Source of the DNA: Utricularia gibba
Taxonomy: Eukaryota; Streptophyta; Magnoliopsida; Lamiales; Lentibulariaceae
DNA length: 64,000 nt
Reading direction: 5' to 3'
Assembly: GCA_002189035.1 (NCBI GenBank)
Contig: NEEC01000008.1
Location: 2,666,001-2,730,000 of the forward strand
Shown here: piece after piece, positions 23,641 to 35,551 of the stretch
Numbering within the stretch: position 1 is the stretch's first letter
How the letters are laid out: each line of letters starts with the position of its first letter
Translations under genes and position numbers: made by a program
The notes under the pieces: model-generated
What the model was told of the DNA's origin: nothing
Databases searched by the model: none
Seen by the model: only the letters and a program-made list of their open reading frames with translations

Positions 23641-25496
23641 ATGGCTCTTCGCTCTCTGCGCCTCACCTCCTACCTCCGCCGCGCTACCAAATTTTCCTCC
23701 TCTGTTCTCCGCCATAACCCTCTAATTCAACCGGAGCCGGATTCTTTCCGGTCCTCGGCCATCATTTCTCCTTCCTTTTCTTCACGGATCAACCGCCCAT
23801 TCACCTCAACGACTTCCCTCTTCAGGAAGATTTTCGATCCAGATACGGATGAAATTGGACCGGATACAATTCTTTTTGAAGGCTGTGACTACAATCATTG
23901 GCTAATAACCATGGATTTTCCGAAGGATAACCCGCCCACACGAGAGCAAATGATTGAAACATATGTCAATACGGCTGCACAAGTTTTCGGCAGGTAAAAA
24001 AAGAAAAAAAATGTTTTTTTTCCCTCAGATGGCGTGTCATGTGCTGTTTGTATATTTTGTAAAATCATTACCCATTTGTTCTGTGTACTTAATGAGTTCC
24101 TTTTGGGGGAAAGTTTCGATCTTGAAATGTTAGAATGGTGTTCATTTAAGTTCTTAGAGACAGTATTACCGGAATTTCAGCCATACCCCTCTTGTTTTCC
24201 TGGTTTGATTTCCATTTAGGTGAACGCTGCAACTGAAGAAATTACTTTCTGATCAATGTTCGTATCTTTTCTTGCTGCGTCACTTCATTAGAATGTTCCT
24301 TAGCTCTCTAAAATTCGCAGTGCTGAATCCTGCTGTTGATGGGATGACCTGTGTAACAAGGTCATTATTTTAGTTCAGTTTTGGAATAGAAATGATTCTC
24401 ATGGTTTGATTCGCACCATATGTTTTAGGGTGACCCGCGTATCTAAATGCCTCGCATTCATTGATGATTTTGCTTTTACCCATTTTTCCTCAGCGTAGAA
24501 GAAGCCAAGAAAAAAATATATGCTCTGAGTACAACAACATATCAAGGTTTTCAGGTTGAGTGCAGCGAAGAAACGTCGAATAAGTTTCAGCGTATGCTTT
24601 CTGTAACCTTGTCTAGCAGCTACGTAGATAGAATAGTAAGGACTAAATTAACGCTGAGCCTCATCCTTCTCATCTTCATCAGAACTTCCTGGAGTTGTCT
24701 TCGTGTTGCCAGATTCTTACATTGATCCGGTCAATAAGGAATATGGAGGTGAGTTTACAGTTTCAAACACCACAATCCATTCCGAATGTATAGAGACGGT
24801 TTATGGTGTTCCAAAACGCCGTCTCTCTGATTTGCAGGTGACAAATATGTCAATGGAGAAATTTTCCCAAGACCTCCCCCGGTTCATTATGGACGACGAA
24901 CTGACCGGCGGAGAGAACGGAACTATGGACCAGCACAGCAAAACTATCCTTACCAGTCTACGCAGCAAAACCACAGTTCTCAGCAGCAGCACTACGAGAG
25001 CCAGCCACCACAGCAGCAGAATCCGCCCCAGCAAGCAAACTACAGACCACCCGTTCAACAGGGTTACTCCCCAACACCGCAGCAGAATTACGCTCCATCT
25101 CAGCAGCAGAGCTACACTTCACACCAGCCGCAGAACTTCAGTCCTCCGCAGCAGCATTATGGTGCAGCACAGCAACCTACTTATGGACAACCTCCGCCAA
25201 AGAACTACGGATCTCCGCCTCAGTGGAACTACAATCCATCTCAGCCACCACGACCGAATTACGGGGCACATCCACAGCCTACTTATGGGGGCCATCAGCA
25301 GCAGAACTACCCACCTCAGGCCCAGCAAGGCTACGGGTTTCCGCCACAACAACACGGTCATGTGCCTCCGCAACAGCCAAGCTATGAACCACCCAACCAA
25401 AGTTATCGTCCATCTGTTGAAAGAAATCAGGACCCGCCACAAGTGCCTCATGCTCAAGGATCTGAGTCTGAAGGATTTAAACGTGGTGGCAACTGA
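23641..25496 (+). CDS. MORF-type organellar RNA editing factor with Q/P/Y-rich tail
   Basis: Exons 23641-23993, 24494-24591, 24683-24748 and 24838-25496 join in frame to 391 residues. The first ~60 residues are rich in Arg, Ser and Leu with few acids ([20 protein letters not shown]), fitting a mitochondrial presequence. The conserved MORF box follows: [39 protein letters not shown] and [27 protein letters not shown] proteins bind pentatricopeptide editing factors and each other to direct C-to-U editing. After [20 protein letters not shown] the last 190 or so residues are a low-complexity tail of Gln, Pro and Tyr (NYG, QQ, PP repeats), as in the long MORF1/MORF8-like members. The large open frame that appears from 24703 is an artefact of reading the third intron and then the last exon in a wrong frame. 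Confidence 0.92.
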
Positions 25497-25709
25497 AAAC
25501 TTGTAAAATGTTAGAGGTGATCATCATGTGCAGCATCACATAGAGAGCTGTGTTCTAGTGTGTTGGTTGGTACTCTTCAAGTTTTCTCGCTTAAATTAAA
25601 TCTGTGTTAACCTTGCCACTTGAAACGTAGGTCTGCTATGTGGAGGAATATTATTCACCGATTTTGTTTTATAGGATCCATAAAGATGTTTGACTTTATT
25701 AAATACGTT

Positions 25710-25783
25710 GACCGCATAGCGCAGTGGATTAGCGCGTCTGACTTCGGATCAGAAGGTCGTGGGTTCGACTCCCACTGTGGTCG
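25710..25783 (+). tRNA. tRNA-Arg(TCG)
   Basis: GACCGCA pairs with TGTGGTC (one G-T pair); discriminator G at 25783. Anticodon stem TCTGA/TCAGA holds loop CTTCGGA, anticodon TCG at 25744-25746. D arm TAGCGCAGTGGATTAGCG and T arm GTGGGTTCGACTCCCAC are intact. No intron. A run of eight or more T at about 25801-25808 is a good Pol III terminator. Confidence 0.95.
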
Positions 25784-25799
25784 CTATTCGTTTACCATC

Positions 25800-26158
25800 T
25801 CTTTTTTTTGATCAATCCTGCCCTCTTGAAAGAGGCATTATTCTGCCGACGGTAGTCATTTTGCCCTCCCAGGGATTAGGAACCTGAGGTGCTTGAAAAA
25901 ACATAGTTCAAACTGCAATTATCCAGGCCTCATGACACAGTGGAACCACCCCTTGTCATTGCTCCTTGAGATTGTATATTGTGCTGCGCTGTGTCCATTG
26001 GCAAATATGAATATTTTCCACTTGTTTGTTACATCTAACAGTACTCAGTACGCCATTTTTAGGTTTTGTCAACAGGGAATGCCAAAGGAGCAACACCTCT
26101 GGAGATAATGGAGAATGGTGTGAGAAAATTACACCGTAGAAGAAACAGATTACGTCAC
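25800..26158. other. Intergenic, tRNA-Arg to UBLCP1 3' end
   Basis: About 360 bases with no recognisable gene. The right part is the 3' UTR of the minus-strand phosphatase gene. Confidence 0.4.
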
Positions 26159-28182
26159 CTAAGAATGCCTTCTTCTCTTAATACTATCTCCATTGAAGGC
26201 CTCCCACCTGCTGTGATCCAGCGAACTCAGATCATCCAGTTCTGATATGGCAAGCAAATACTGGGTTAGTTTCACTAGTTCTTGGTCAGTGTTCCGGTTC
26301 GCATGAGCCTTTCTGAATGGTTTTATCACCAAACCATTTTGTGGGTTCATCACAAAGTTTCTCCGCAAATCATCGAACATAATTGTGTTCTTGGCACCAT
26401 AGTACTACAAGGGGATTCAATAGAAATAATAAGACTAAACATTTCTGAGTTAAGATCAACAAAGAAGAAATAAAAGTTAAGTTAATTTGTGAAGGCAAAC
26501 CTCAGGAAACTGAGCCCATATCACCCCAAGTGGCTTGCAGTCAAATACGCCACGGGTATCAGAATGAACAGTGACCATTGCTGAATGATCAAGAAGAGCT
26601 GTAATTTTGTAACTGGGATTATTCAGAACACTAAGCTCACTCATCTTCAGCTTGATCCATTTCATACTGCAAGGAAAGCAAGTTCACTAGAGTTTGATGC
26701 ACGCATAGCAGTGGCCAAAGAATCTGTCATCTTTCAGTTTGAAGGCTTCAGATTCACAAGAAATGCAGAAAACATTGGCATCTGAGGATTATACACATGT
26801 AGACTACTTATGAAAGATGTGAAGACACTAACCTGGTAGCGGACCATATCATGATATCAAATTCCGAGTAGGCAGCTGATAGAAACTCGTGAAGATCTGA
26901 ATAATCGTAGTGAAATATATATCATATCACTGGAGTGACAAATGAAAAAAAAAAAAAAATCACTTCAAAAACTTACAAGGCCTCATAAGTTCCATAGGAT
27001 CCTCAGCTGTGGACCGATGATCAAATAGGGTATAATCAATGTCCAAAACAAGCAACTTTTTGCCTTCACGACAAGGGTTTAAAAGTTCAATCTGCCAGGG
27101 AAATGGGAACCACCATCAACAGTTAAAAACATCAATAACTGAGGTAACGATCTTCCAAAATAACATCCTATAACGGGTTCCAAGTGTAAAACAAGGCTCT
27201 TTAGAGCGTAGCAGTACCACATGGGAAATTTCATGAGACATGAAATAACAACTGAGAAAAGTTAAGCCAATCCAAATACTTATTCACTTCTTCAAATAAC
27301 AATCTTGGCCATCTTCTTAACACCCAACTATAATTTCAAATATTTCAATACCAAAAACATGGAGAACCACAAACCTTGTATTGTGCAACACGACGCCTTA
27401 ATTTCTGTAGATTAACTTCTTTATCTTTAATATCCACCTCTTCTTCCGGACCAATTTCAAAATCATCAACAATCTCCGGAGCATCCACTGGATCAACAAT
27501 AAATTCTTCATCCACTGTACTGAAGATTCCACAAGGAAGTTCACATTGACAGGTCGCATTAAATATCAAGATTGGCACTTTCAAAAAGTTCAAACAACCA
27601 CGTCACAACAATTCATCAGTCGGAATTAGGAAACAGAACTATGCCTCCACGAAAAAATGTACGGAAGAGGCACAGGTGTGAAAAGCTGCTGTACTAACGG
27701 TAATAATCTAGCAGCAAATATCACATTTTTGGACATCGACATGAAATCGTTAGAACTCCCAATAATCATAAAAGGCCCTCACAGCATTAACGTCAATCAG
27801 CTTTAAAAAGCGCAACGAGAAGCAAATTCTGGTAGAAAAAAAAATCCAGTTTGAGCAACGGAAATAAATCACCAGCATACCCAATCATTGTAAGTTTTAG
27901 GCTGGCCCTGATAGGAATCTGAGAAAGAAGCGAATCATCGGCGAGTTTGGTGCCGACTTTGGGATACAGCAGTTTTTGCCTCTGGGGTAGCACCCTTGTG
28001 ACCTCGCATATCCTCCGCTTAAGTTCACCCACCGTGTCGTCACCATGAACCCTAACGGTGAACTCCTTTCCGCTCCACTTCACCGTCAACGTTATCTCCT
28101 CCGTCCCACCGGAGAGGACGACGACGACGACGACGGAGTCGTCTCGGAGGCCATTGGGTTGAAGGGAAGCTCGTGGTTGCAT
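26159..28182 (-). CDS. UBLCP1: Ubiquitin-like domain CTD phosphatase
   Basis: Six exons close in frame: 28182-27881, 27519-27375, 27091-26977, 26896-26833, 26666-26501 and 26404-26159, 345 residues. The N-terminal third is a ubiquitin-like domain ([18 protein letters not shown], then VGELKRRI and QKLLYPKV). An acidic linker ([12 protein letters not shown]) leads to an FCP/SCP phosphatase domain with the DxDxT nucleophile motif in [17 protein letters not shown]. Next are [20 protein letters not shown] and the metal-binding end [21 protein letters not shown]1 in animals dephosphorylates the proteasome cap and acts in the nucleus; the same role is inferred here. The N-terminus contains a short hydrophobic run ([13 protein letters not shown]) just before the domain. 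It is divergent from the small candidate gene at 28324. Confidence 0.94.
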
Positions 28183-28323
28183 CCTTATTTCACTGCTTTA
28201 TTAATTTCTAATCGGGCCTTATCTAAAATAGCCCATAATTAATTTGGGCCGCCATTTCCTAATCAGCCCAATAATGAATTTCAATTCCGGCGAAGGAGAA
28301 GAAGACAGAACCGAAAGCAAGAA
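28183..28323. promoter_or_regulatory. Putative bidirectional promoter, UBLCP1 / small plus-strand gene
   Basis: 141 bases between divergent ATGs. It contains GGGCC and TGGGCC-type elements (TCGGGCCTTATC near 28212, TTTGGGCCGCC near 28244, CAGCCCAATA near 28264). These are common in plant housekeeping and shared promoters. Confidence 0.45.
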
Positions 28324-28784
28324 ATGGCGCAGCCGAGAAAGGAGCCAGCTTACGATATTCATGCTTCTCTATCTAAGAACATTTTGCTTTTCCAGAGGTA
28401 GAAAATTGATGCATCATCTCGTTGATATTTTGCCAAGTACTTTAATTGGCTAATTAATTTCGTAGTAGTGTTTGTTTGTATCTGGCCCTGTTTTCTGCTT
28501 AGCTTTAACTCCATGGATTTTCTTTCGTTGATGCAGTTGCAGTTCTGGTTTTGATCGGCGTGATCAGGCACCCTGAATGTGTCGTTTTAACTGGCAGATT
28601 AATCTCTAGGGATGAAAAATGCATGTGAAAACTGGTGGTTAATCCTTTTAACTTAATAACTTAATGAATGTACATTGCTGACTGCAGGTGCATCAAGGTA
28701 ATCCAGTTACCGCTGAGGTTGCTCCTTTGCTGCGTGCTGACTGCTGCTTTTACAGAGAGATTGGAGATCAAAGGTTTCTTATAG
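28324..28784 (+). CDS. Candidate small gene, 56 residues, unknown
   Basis: ATG at 28324 in a purine-rich leader. Exon 1 (28324-28397) encodes MAQPRKEPAYDIHASLSKNI and LLFQ. The frame can join an exon at 28688-28784 after CTGCAG, giving a hydrophobic end (VIQLPLRLLLCCVLTAAF) and stop. A different acceptor near 28536 (GATGCAG) gives CSSGFDRRDQAP and stop. The divergent promoter with UBLCP1 supports transcription. I do not recognise the protein, and the 3' exon is uncertain. The gene is tail-to-tail with the NIPA transporter. Confidence 0.35.
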
Positions 28785-28938
28785 CTCAAAATGAAGTTTG
28801 TGTCTCGTAGGTGTCGGTCCAAGTCAAAAGAAGATGAAAAACCTATGCCCTCAAGGGGTGTACAACAACGAAGTTTTAAGATGCTCCCTCCCCTGGATAT
28901 GTGGAATCAATGAAAAGGCTGGTTCAACAAACCAAAAT

Positions 28939-31728
28939 TTACATGGAGTATTCTCTACTTCTCAATGAATCTTGCCTTCTCAGTGGAACGCCTTCCTGTC
29001 CAATGCCATCTTCTTCATCAGATATTTTTGGAAGAAGCCTTGGGGACAGTACCACAGAACCTGCATTAAGATTGCAATTTGTACCAGAATTCTCATCATG
29101 TCAGATTGTTGTCCCACACTTAAGCATGGATGCAAGAAGGATTACCATCAGCCATGTCTTTTGTTTTATGAAGAAGAAAAGTCCCTGAAAGAATGGTGAC
29201 GAAGCCACACATTTGCGTCACAATTTGAGTGGGATTCTGCCTGTCCCATTCCTGTTCGCAATAGTGCTAGTTCATATTCACTTTCCTTGAGGAATGATTG
29301 AACCAGACCCCATACTGTCATTGTGTTAACAGAAAAAAAGACTTGTTACCTTGAACATTATAACACTCGCCAATATGGTTAGCGATGTGAACATGACATA
29401 GTAAATTGGCGAAACTACAGCTGTGTTGAACGTGTCCAGAGCCTGAATCCCACAAACATTGAGGAATCAAAGGTTGAAATAACCTGAAATCTCAAGCAGA
29501 AGTGAAAGCAGAATAGTTGTTACCATGTTCAGGTAATTCATTTGGGTGAGAACGCAGGCACCCACCACCAGAATAAAGGTCCATGTCTGGGGATACAACA
29601 TCTGATTCATTCCTGAAAGCGTCAGCTTCAGTGCAATTCCAACTGCTTTTACACTCATAACCTGCGAAGGATGATGCAATTCAACCATCTCTATGCCTTA
29701 GAATGTTTCAGTGGATGCTGAAAGATGATACAGATTCAGGATGTGTGAAAGCATCAATATGCCTACCGACAATGAGCCGACGAGTGAACACACACTGATA
29801 TAGCACATTATATTCGTCTGGCCATATTGTGGAACACAACGAAATATCAAGAAGAGGGTGATCATGATCACCAAGGCAGCATAAGATAGGAAAGCTGCAG
29901 GAAGAAGCAAGTGAGAAGTACACCAAGAGAAACAAAAACTACTGAAAAGATTGAAACTTCAGTATACCGGGCTGTGTGGCAAGACGCCACAGTTCAGTCA
30001 CAGATTCTATTTCCCGTTCACGGGGAGCGTGCAAGACAATTGTGATGGACCCAACAACACATAGAGCACAACCAAGAACGCCAAATATGTTAAGCCTTTC
30101 CTCTAAGATGATGTGAGCAAGTACAGCGCTGCAATAGACTAATATCAATCACTTGATGTGAACGAGAAAACATATTATTCAGGTAAGTTCTCAGGTGACC
30201 ATGCCTAATAATTATGCTCAAAGCACCAAGAGGAGTGACCAGTATTGGAGGGGCAAAAGCATATGCTGCAAAGTTGGCTACCTCCCCCACGATCACTGTT
30301 TCAATAGGTAAAAAAATCAGCTAAATTTGCATAAACCGCAGCAATTGATCTTGAGCTTCCAGCTTGTCAAAATCAACTTTCTTTTCATTGGCAAGAAGGA
30401 AAAGATATATAAGGGAAAAAAAAAGTATATCAAATATGAGATGTAAGAATATAATCAGCATTAACCATTAAGAGGAGAATCACCAATGGAAGCAAACTAC
30501 TTCAAAAGCTAACGGCAAATACAATAAAGAGCTCCAAATTTTTTTCATACAACTACAGCTTCTAAAGGAAATTTTCTCGATATATTACTTTCACTAGTAC
30601 ATCCCCTAAAACTGAATCATTTGCAGACCACGCCACAGTTAAAGCAGTAAAACCACACAGTAACTATCACAGTATTTAAGCGCAAGTACATCAAGACCTT
30701 CAAGGTCATCATGTGTATGATTCAGCTTATCCGGACAGATTTAGTAAAGTTTTACACAGAAAAGATTAGGGGTATAAACTCACTTGTTATCATGCCCGCC
30801 CACCATAATGGCTCCAAAAGATATGAATACCCTCCATTTCCTGCAAAAGAAGTATAAGAAGGCAACTGAGATCTCGAAGGGCAAGAAACTGCTTCATGTG
30901 CTGAATAAAGCAAAAATAGAGAGCTTCTAACTAAAGAATGAATGACACAGCAACGAAGCACACATCTAGAGGTTTGAAAATAATAAAATGAAACAAAACA
31001 TCAAAGATCAGTAGAGAAAAAAGACTTTTTGCTATGAACTGCCATGTGAAAGTCTGAAAACTCTAGAATGCTGACACTTTCCAGTTATCCCATTCAACCA
31101 TGAGAAACTCTAAGGTCAAAACATAGCATTTCCGGATTCCAGTTCGACTTTCAACAGGAGCCATAGAGGCGACAAACCGAAATACCATACCTAGTGTCAA
31201 GATCAAGTTCATCAGTTTTGTTAACGATCTAGATAATCAAAAGATAAAATAACCCAGCATTGGTTAACAGAAAAAACTGAAACACAAGGAGTTTATTCCT
31301 TCGAATTGCTTGGATTCTACCATTTACGGAGCTAACCAAAAATTACGCCAAAACCAAAACTCTGGAATATCAAGTTCATTGGTGCTATTAAAAATGGTGA
31401 TCCAAGAGAAACATAAGTATTTACTGCCAGCATCACGGAAACTGCTACAATCCTCACAGCTGAACACAGCACCGACCTCCAAAACAAAGTCAAAGTAAAA
31501 TTAATGTATCCTAAATTTCATTCACTTACCAGCTCTGACTCCAGAAGCACCCGCTTTCTTCAGTCCTTTTTTCTTCACAATAAAGCTCGACCCGATGAAG
31601 ATACTAGAAGACAAAGCTAAAACCAATCCCTTTATGTTGTCCGACGACATCCCGTAGTAAGAAATCAACGATGGCGGAGCAACACCTCCGCCCACCGGAA
31701 CCGCCGGCGCTGCCGTTGCCGACACCAT
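28939..31728 (-). CDS. NIPA-type magnesium transporter
   Basis: Nine exons close in frame: 31728-31530, 30840-30784, 30295-30205, 30128-29968, 29894-29767, 29661-29524, 29442-29350, 29251-29146 and 29060-28939. The product has 364 residues. Family landmarks (DUF803/NIPA) are [78 protein letters not shown] and [18 protein letters not shown]. Then come [17 protein letters not shown] and a hydrophilic tail with [16 protein letters not shown]. About nine membrane segments are evident. NIPA proteins carry Mg2+ in animals; the plant role is inferred. The intron between exons 3 and 4 begins with GC (donor ATTATTAG then GCATGG at 30204), not GT; the frame only closes with this donor. The ATG at 31728 is the first good start; upstream in-frame codons have no ATG. 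Confidence 0.93.
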
Positions 31729-33882
31729 CTTAAAAGCCACGAGTTGAACGCAGTAAAGCACCAAGTCTATCCCAAGAGTCCCTTTTTATCACAAAAACAA
31801 ACGATGATAAGTGGGTTTTCGACTGCCTTCAGATTCCAGATATCACGATCTTCGCATCTGACATCCAGTTCTAAAATCCATCTGGGTCACAAGATTTAAT
31901 TTGGACTCGTATTGAAATTTGACTTTGTTAAGGAAGGTGGAAAACACCCCAACGAAAATGTCGGTGAATGAAGCGAAGTCGAAAGAAAAACAAGGATCAG
32001 ATTCTCCGATGGAGAAGTAACTAACAGAGGGGAACTTGAATCAGTTAGTCAACTGCCTAAACAAAGCCACGAAAAATTTGGCTGCCCTACTCAGCTGACA
32101 AATTCCAACTGCACGAAGACCCATAATTTACAGGGAAATCCCCCCACCATTTCTGCTAACCTAAAAATCGATCCCTTTTCCAGATTTAAATCCAGTATCT
32201 ACTGAAGCAGCCAGCAGTACCAAAATTCTCTGAATTCTCTTCCAATCATTCTCTACATAGGTATTCACGCCAGCATGCCTCCATCCTCTGAACCACTCCT
32301 TTTAAAGTTGAAATGACATCATCTCATAATTCCCCTGTGGCAGAAATGGAACGACTTTCCTTCCACGCATCATCCCTGATTCATGTTTTCATCCCCCAAA
32401 ACCATGTATACTTCTTTGAGTTCCAAAATTGATCAAAAATAGTCACTGCCTGGAAACTTCCCTTTTGTTGATAGAAATCCAGCTTTAAAGCAGCAGGGCG
32501 TCATGTGAGCTTCATTGACTTGTCCTCCATGCTTTCCATTCAGCAAACTCGAACAGCATCATTTTGGATCGAGAATGAAGAACTGGTTCACGAACGTTCA
32601 AGCTGGAAAAAGGAGATCATCATCCAGTAAACACACAATGGAAACGCTACAGCCAACCGTACTAAAATTTCTCAAAATAATTAGTAGCTGCTATAATTTA
32701 ATTATTTAAATAACATTTGTTATGATTTTTTTAAAAAAATGTATTTTTCATTAATACATTAAATTAATATTTAAATACAGCAACAATACCATGAATGCAT
32801 ATGCGTTTTAGACAAGAACGCCGATTGTAATTACGCAATTAGTGGTACTAATCATCCCTAAATTAAAACGAATTGAATTTAAATTAATTTTTTATAATAT
32901 ATTAATCAAATTCAATAATTTTAATTATATTTTAAAATTTTAATTATTATTTAAAAATTTATTTTCAATTTAATCAAAGTTTAACCCATGATTTTAAAAC
33001 ATACCCTCCTACAATCGCGAAATCATCTTCTGGTTCACTCCTGGGCTGGCTTCTTGCGAACTAAACCCACATGCAAGAATTGAAAAGTACGTGTGACTCG
33101 GGCTCCAAGAAGGTGGGAAGAAGCTAAAGCTAAGCCAAGCTGAATCCCTTCGTGGGAAGGAAGCAAAAAAGCGAGCTCGCCAAATGAAGAAATCCATGCT
33201 GAAACTAAAAGATAACCAGGGCTCATCGATCGGTTTGTGAGTTGCATGGCTTTACTTTTTGTGTTCACTTGGGTTTATTGGTGGCAGCATCTTTCAGATG
33301 ATTCATAGAAACAGTTTGCTGATCTTGAATGGAAACGTAGTTGAAGGAAAAGAGGTAGAACTGTTGGGTAGTTAAATGGAAAGAAAGCATGCATGGACAG
33401 TAGGGATTCATTTAGTTCGTCTTCTATTGTTGCCCTTTTCTTCCTGGTTTGCTGCAGAGTTCTGATGCTATTGTTTCTGTGCTGTCATTATCTCAGTATT
33501 TGGTGCTCCCAGATCTGCTCTCCAGGTTTGATGTATGCGTGATATGAATTGGAATTCGTCAGCTGTAGAGATCAGCCGCCATTTCCATACCTAAGATATA
33601 TCTATCATATGGAATGCTTTCTGAAAACTACAGCTTTTTTTCTTTTACTCAAGTCATTGAAGGAATAGTAACAGTCATAGATCGTTGATCATAATGTGAA
33701 ACTTCCATAACTTGCAGCATCAAGCGCAAGGGATCGAGTACAATGCCTCATATCAGGATAGACAACATAAAGGAACAGTCTGTTTCCTAAATTTATTAGT
33801 TTGCAGTCGAGGAGGCGATTTCGGATCAGCAATGCCAAGCAGATGTAATGGATATGGCCCTTTGACAGGAGGGATGAATGAG
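31729..33882. other. NIPA upstream region and long intergenic stretch
   Basis: About 2.1 kb. 31729-32500 is the leader and promoter side of the NIPA gene. 32690-33000 is strongly AT-rich. 33091-33240 on the plus strand has an open, lysine-rich run (LKLSQAESLRGKEAKKRARQ, ending SSIGL and stop) with no ATG at its left. It may be a relic last exon. 33400-33880 is mixed sequence without recognisable coding content. No complete gene is seen. Confidence 0.35.
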
Positions 33883-34125
33883 CTACGGAAATGGTTTGGT
33901 CATGTTAACTAGTGGCGGTGGTGGCGTCAACAGCGGTGGCGGTGGCGGGGAACTGTCAAACGGAGGCTGTGGGAGCTCCGGAGGTGGCAGAAGACAGGGA
34001 GATAGAGCACATGAAGGGAAAGGTGTGCAGAGCCAGTGACAAAACCCCAAGGCTCTCGAACCAGTCACCAGAATAGCAAGGTGAACTACAAAGAGGCAGT
34101 ACTTTATCGCTAGAGCCTTCCTCAT
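33883..34125 (-). CDS. Small secreted Cys/Pro-rich protein, 80 residues
   Basis: From ATG 34125 the protein begins MRKALAIKYCLFVVHLAILV, a good signal peptide ending near TGSRALG. Four cysteines follow closely (FCHWLCTPFPSCALSPC). The tail is proline-rich (LLPPPELPQPPFDSSPPPPP), ending MTKPFP. A TATAAATA box at 34168-34175 on the minus strand would place the transcript start near 34140. That argues for this ATG over the in-frame ATG at 34137. No intron. Function unknown. It resembles in size and design, but not clearly in sequence, the WPC-type proteins at 39.6, 41.1 and 59.2 kb. Confidence 0.6.
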   Translation of the reverse strand: MRKALAIKYCLFVVHLAILVTGSRALGFCHWLCTPFPSCALSPCLLPPPELPQPPFDSSPPPPPLLTPPPPLVNMTKPFP

Positions 34126-34167
34126 GACTTCAGGCATTGTTCTGTGAATGCAGCCAGTCAATCACCA

Positions 34168-34175
34168 TATTTATA
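34168..34175 (-). promoter_or_regulatory. TATA box of the small secreted protein gene
   Basis: TATAAATA on the minus strand, about 43 bases upstream of the chosen ATG. Confidence 0.55.
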
Positions 34176-35551
34176 CCCAAAAAAGTCTCCATCCACACAC
34201 ACAGAAGCAGGCCCTTCGTCAGACAGACAAACTTACTTAACGCTATTCAATGACAAATAAATGGAGTTGAATTCTCCTCTGCTACTGTCAAAGTCAATCG
34301 TGTTCGGCATCTTGATACCCCTCCTGCATCCCGGTATCCATACCTTCACAGCCCACCTCAAAAGACAGTAACTTTCTACCATTCTTGTCTCAGTTTAACA
34401 GAATGAAAACTGACATGAAGAGAATCGTTATGCAAAAGTTGAATGCAATCTGTTGCAGAAACTTACGTGGGGAGGGGATGGGTTGATCGGAAGTCATGAA
34501 AAGAAAGGAATGCCACATATCCATTGACTCTCCGCACTTATTGTGGGAGGTTCTATGGACCGAGCTATATGAAAAACTGTTCCCATTGATCAGAACCACA
34601 ACACAGACAAAATACGTTCTCAAATTAGGAAGTATTGACTCATTAAGAGATGAGGACCCAACTAAGAACCCTAGACTAGGTTTAAATGTATACACAATAG
34701 CAGCTAAGCACATGGGAAGAATCGGTTCTCGATTAAGGAAGGATTTGGGACCATTGTGTTAAAAATGGGTGAAAATGATTTTTAATTATATTTATTATAA
34801 AAATAAAAATAATTATCTAAGATATAATATTTCTAATGTTTCTATTTTTTAATTTGTTATAAAAATTATAAATTCAGATTGAACAAGATATATTAATTAA
34901 TTAATTAATTTTTTATATTACAAATTTGATAATATGTTGACATATTTGTAAAATAATGTCACTTTTAATATTAATTTTCTATTTTAATGTAATTTGAATT
35001 TTAAATTATTTATTTCTGTTTAATAAACTGTTGAAATTACAATTTAATGTATATTGTTGATTTGAATATAAATTTCCTAAAAAAAAACTGTAATCATTTC
35101 CACTCTTCTCCACACTTCGGGTAACTTGCAAATTTACTGCTGATCTGCTCCGATTCAGAAAAACGACAATTTTCTGTTAGGACTCTTGAATCCCAGTTTC
35201 ACCGAGATAGCAATCTTTGGCGGCATCGTCGCAACCTGAAATCCGGTTTAAAAACTGGTGGAAAGTATGTTTTAGGAGCAGATTTCTTGATTCTCAGATC
35301 TGAGTTTCGCCTCCGGTTTTTTTTTTTGGAGAAGATGTAATCCTTAACGCCGTTTTCGGAATTGTTCGGGTTGCTGCTGTCGACTTCTTATTTCCAAGAA
35401 TCTGACATTTCCTAGATTTATGAATGCTTGCGTTGGTTTCATTATCTTTTGATCGAGCGCTCTAGTTGTCGGATTACTGCTGCTAGATGAGTTATTTAAC
35501 TGAAATCTTATGGATCTGAAACAGATTGGCTGAACAAGGACATGATCCATT
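34176..35551. other. Intergenic and 5' flank of the O-fucosyltransferase-like gene
   Basis: Two longer open frames (34390-34713 minus, 34496-34762 plus) overlap each other and show no family features. 34765-35095 is extremely AT-rich. 35150-35551 is probably the leader of the next gene and may contain an intron. A short uORF (35542-35574) overlaps the main start. Confidence 0.35.

Noticed and set aside
25119-25457. Minus-strand frame rich in Arg, Leu and Trp
   Set aside because: It is the reverse of the repetitive MORF tail; composition is dictated by the other strand.
24703-25506. A 267-residue open frame rich in Ser, Arg and His across the MORF 3' half
   Set aside because: It reads intron 3 and then the last exon in a wrong frame; the spliced frame gives the Q/P/Y-rich tail and joins the MORF box in phase.
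28901-29199. Two overlapping plus-strand open frames
   Set aside because: They are antisense to the last two exons of the NIPA gene, which close in frame on the minus strand.
33091-33240. Lysine-rich open run ending KDNQGSSIGL and stop
   Set aside because: No ATG at its left and no upstream exon found; kept only as a possible relic in the intergenic note.
34390-34762. Overlapping open frames on both strands
   Set aside because: No signal peptide, splice logic or family resemblance; they overlap each other.
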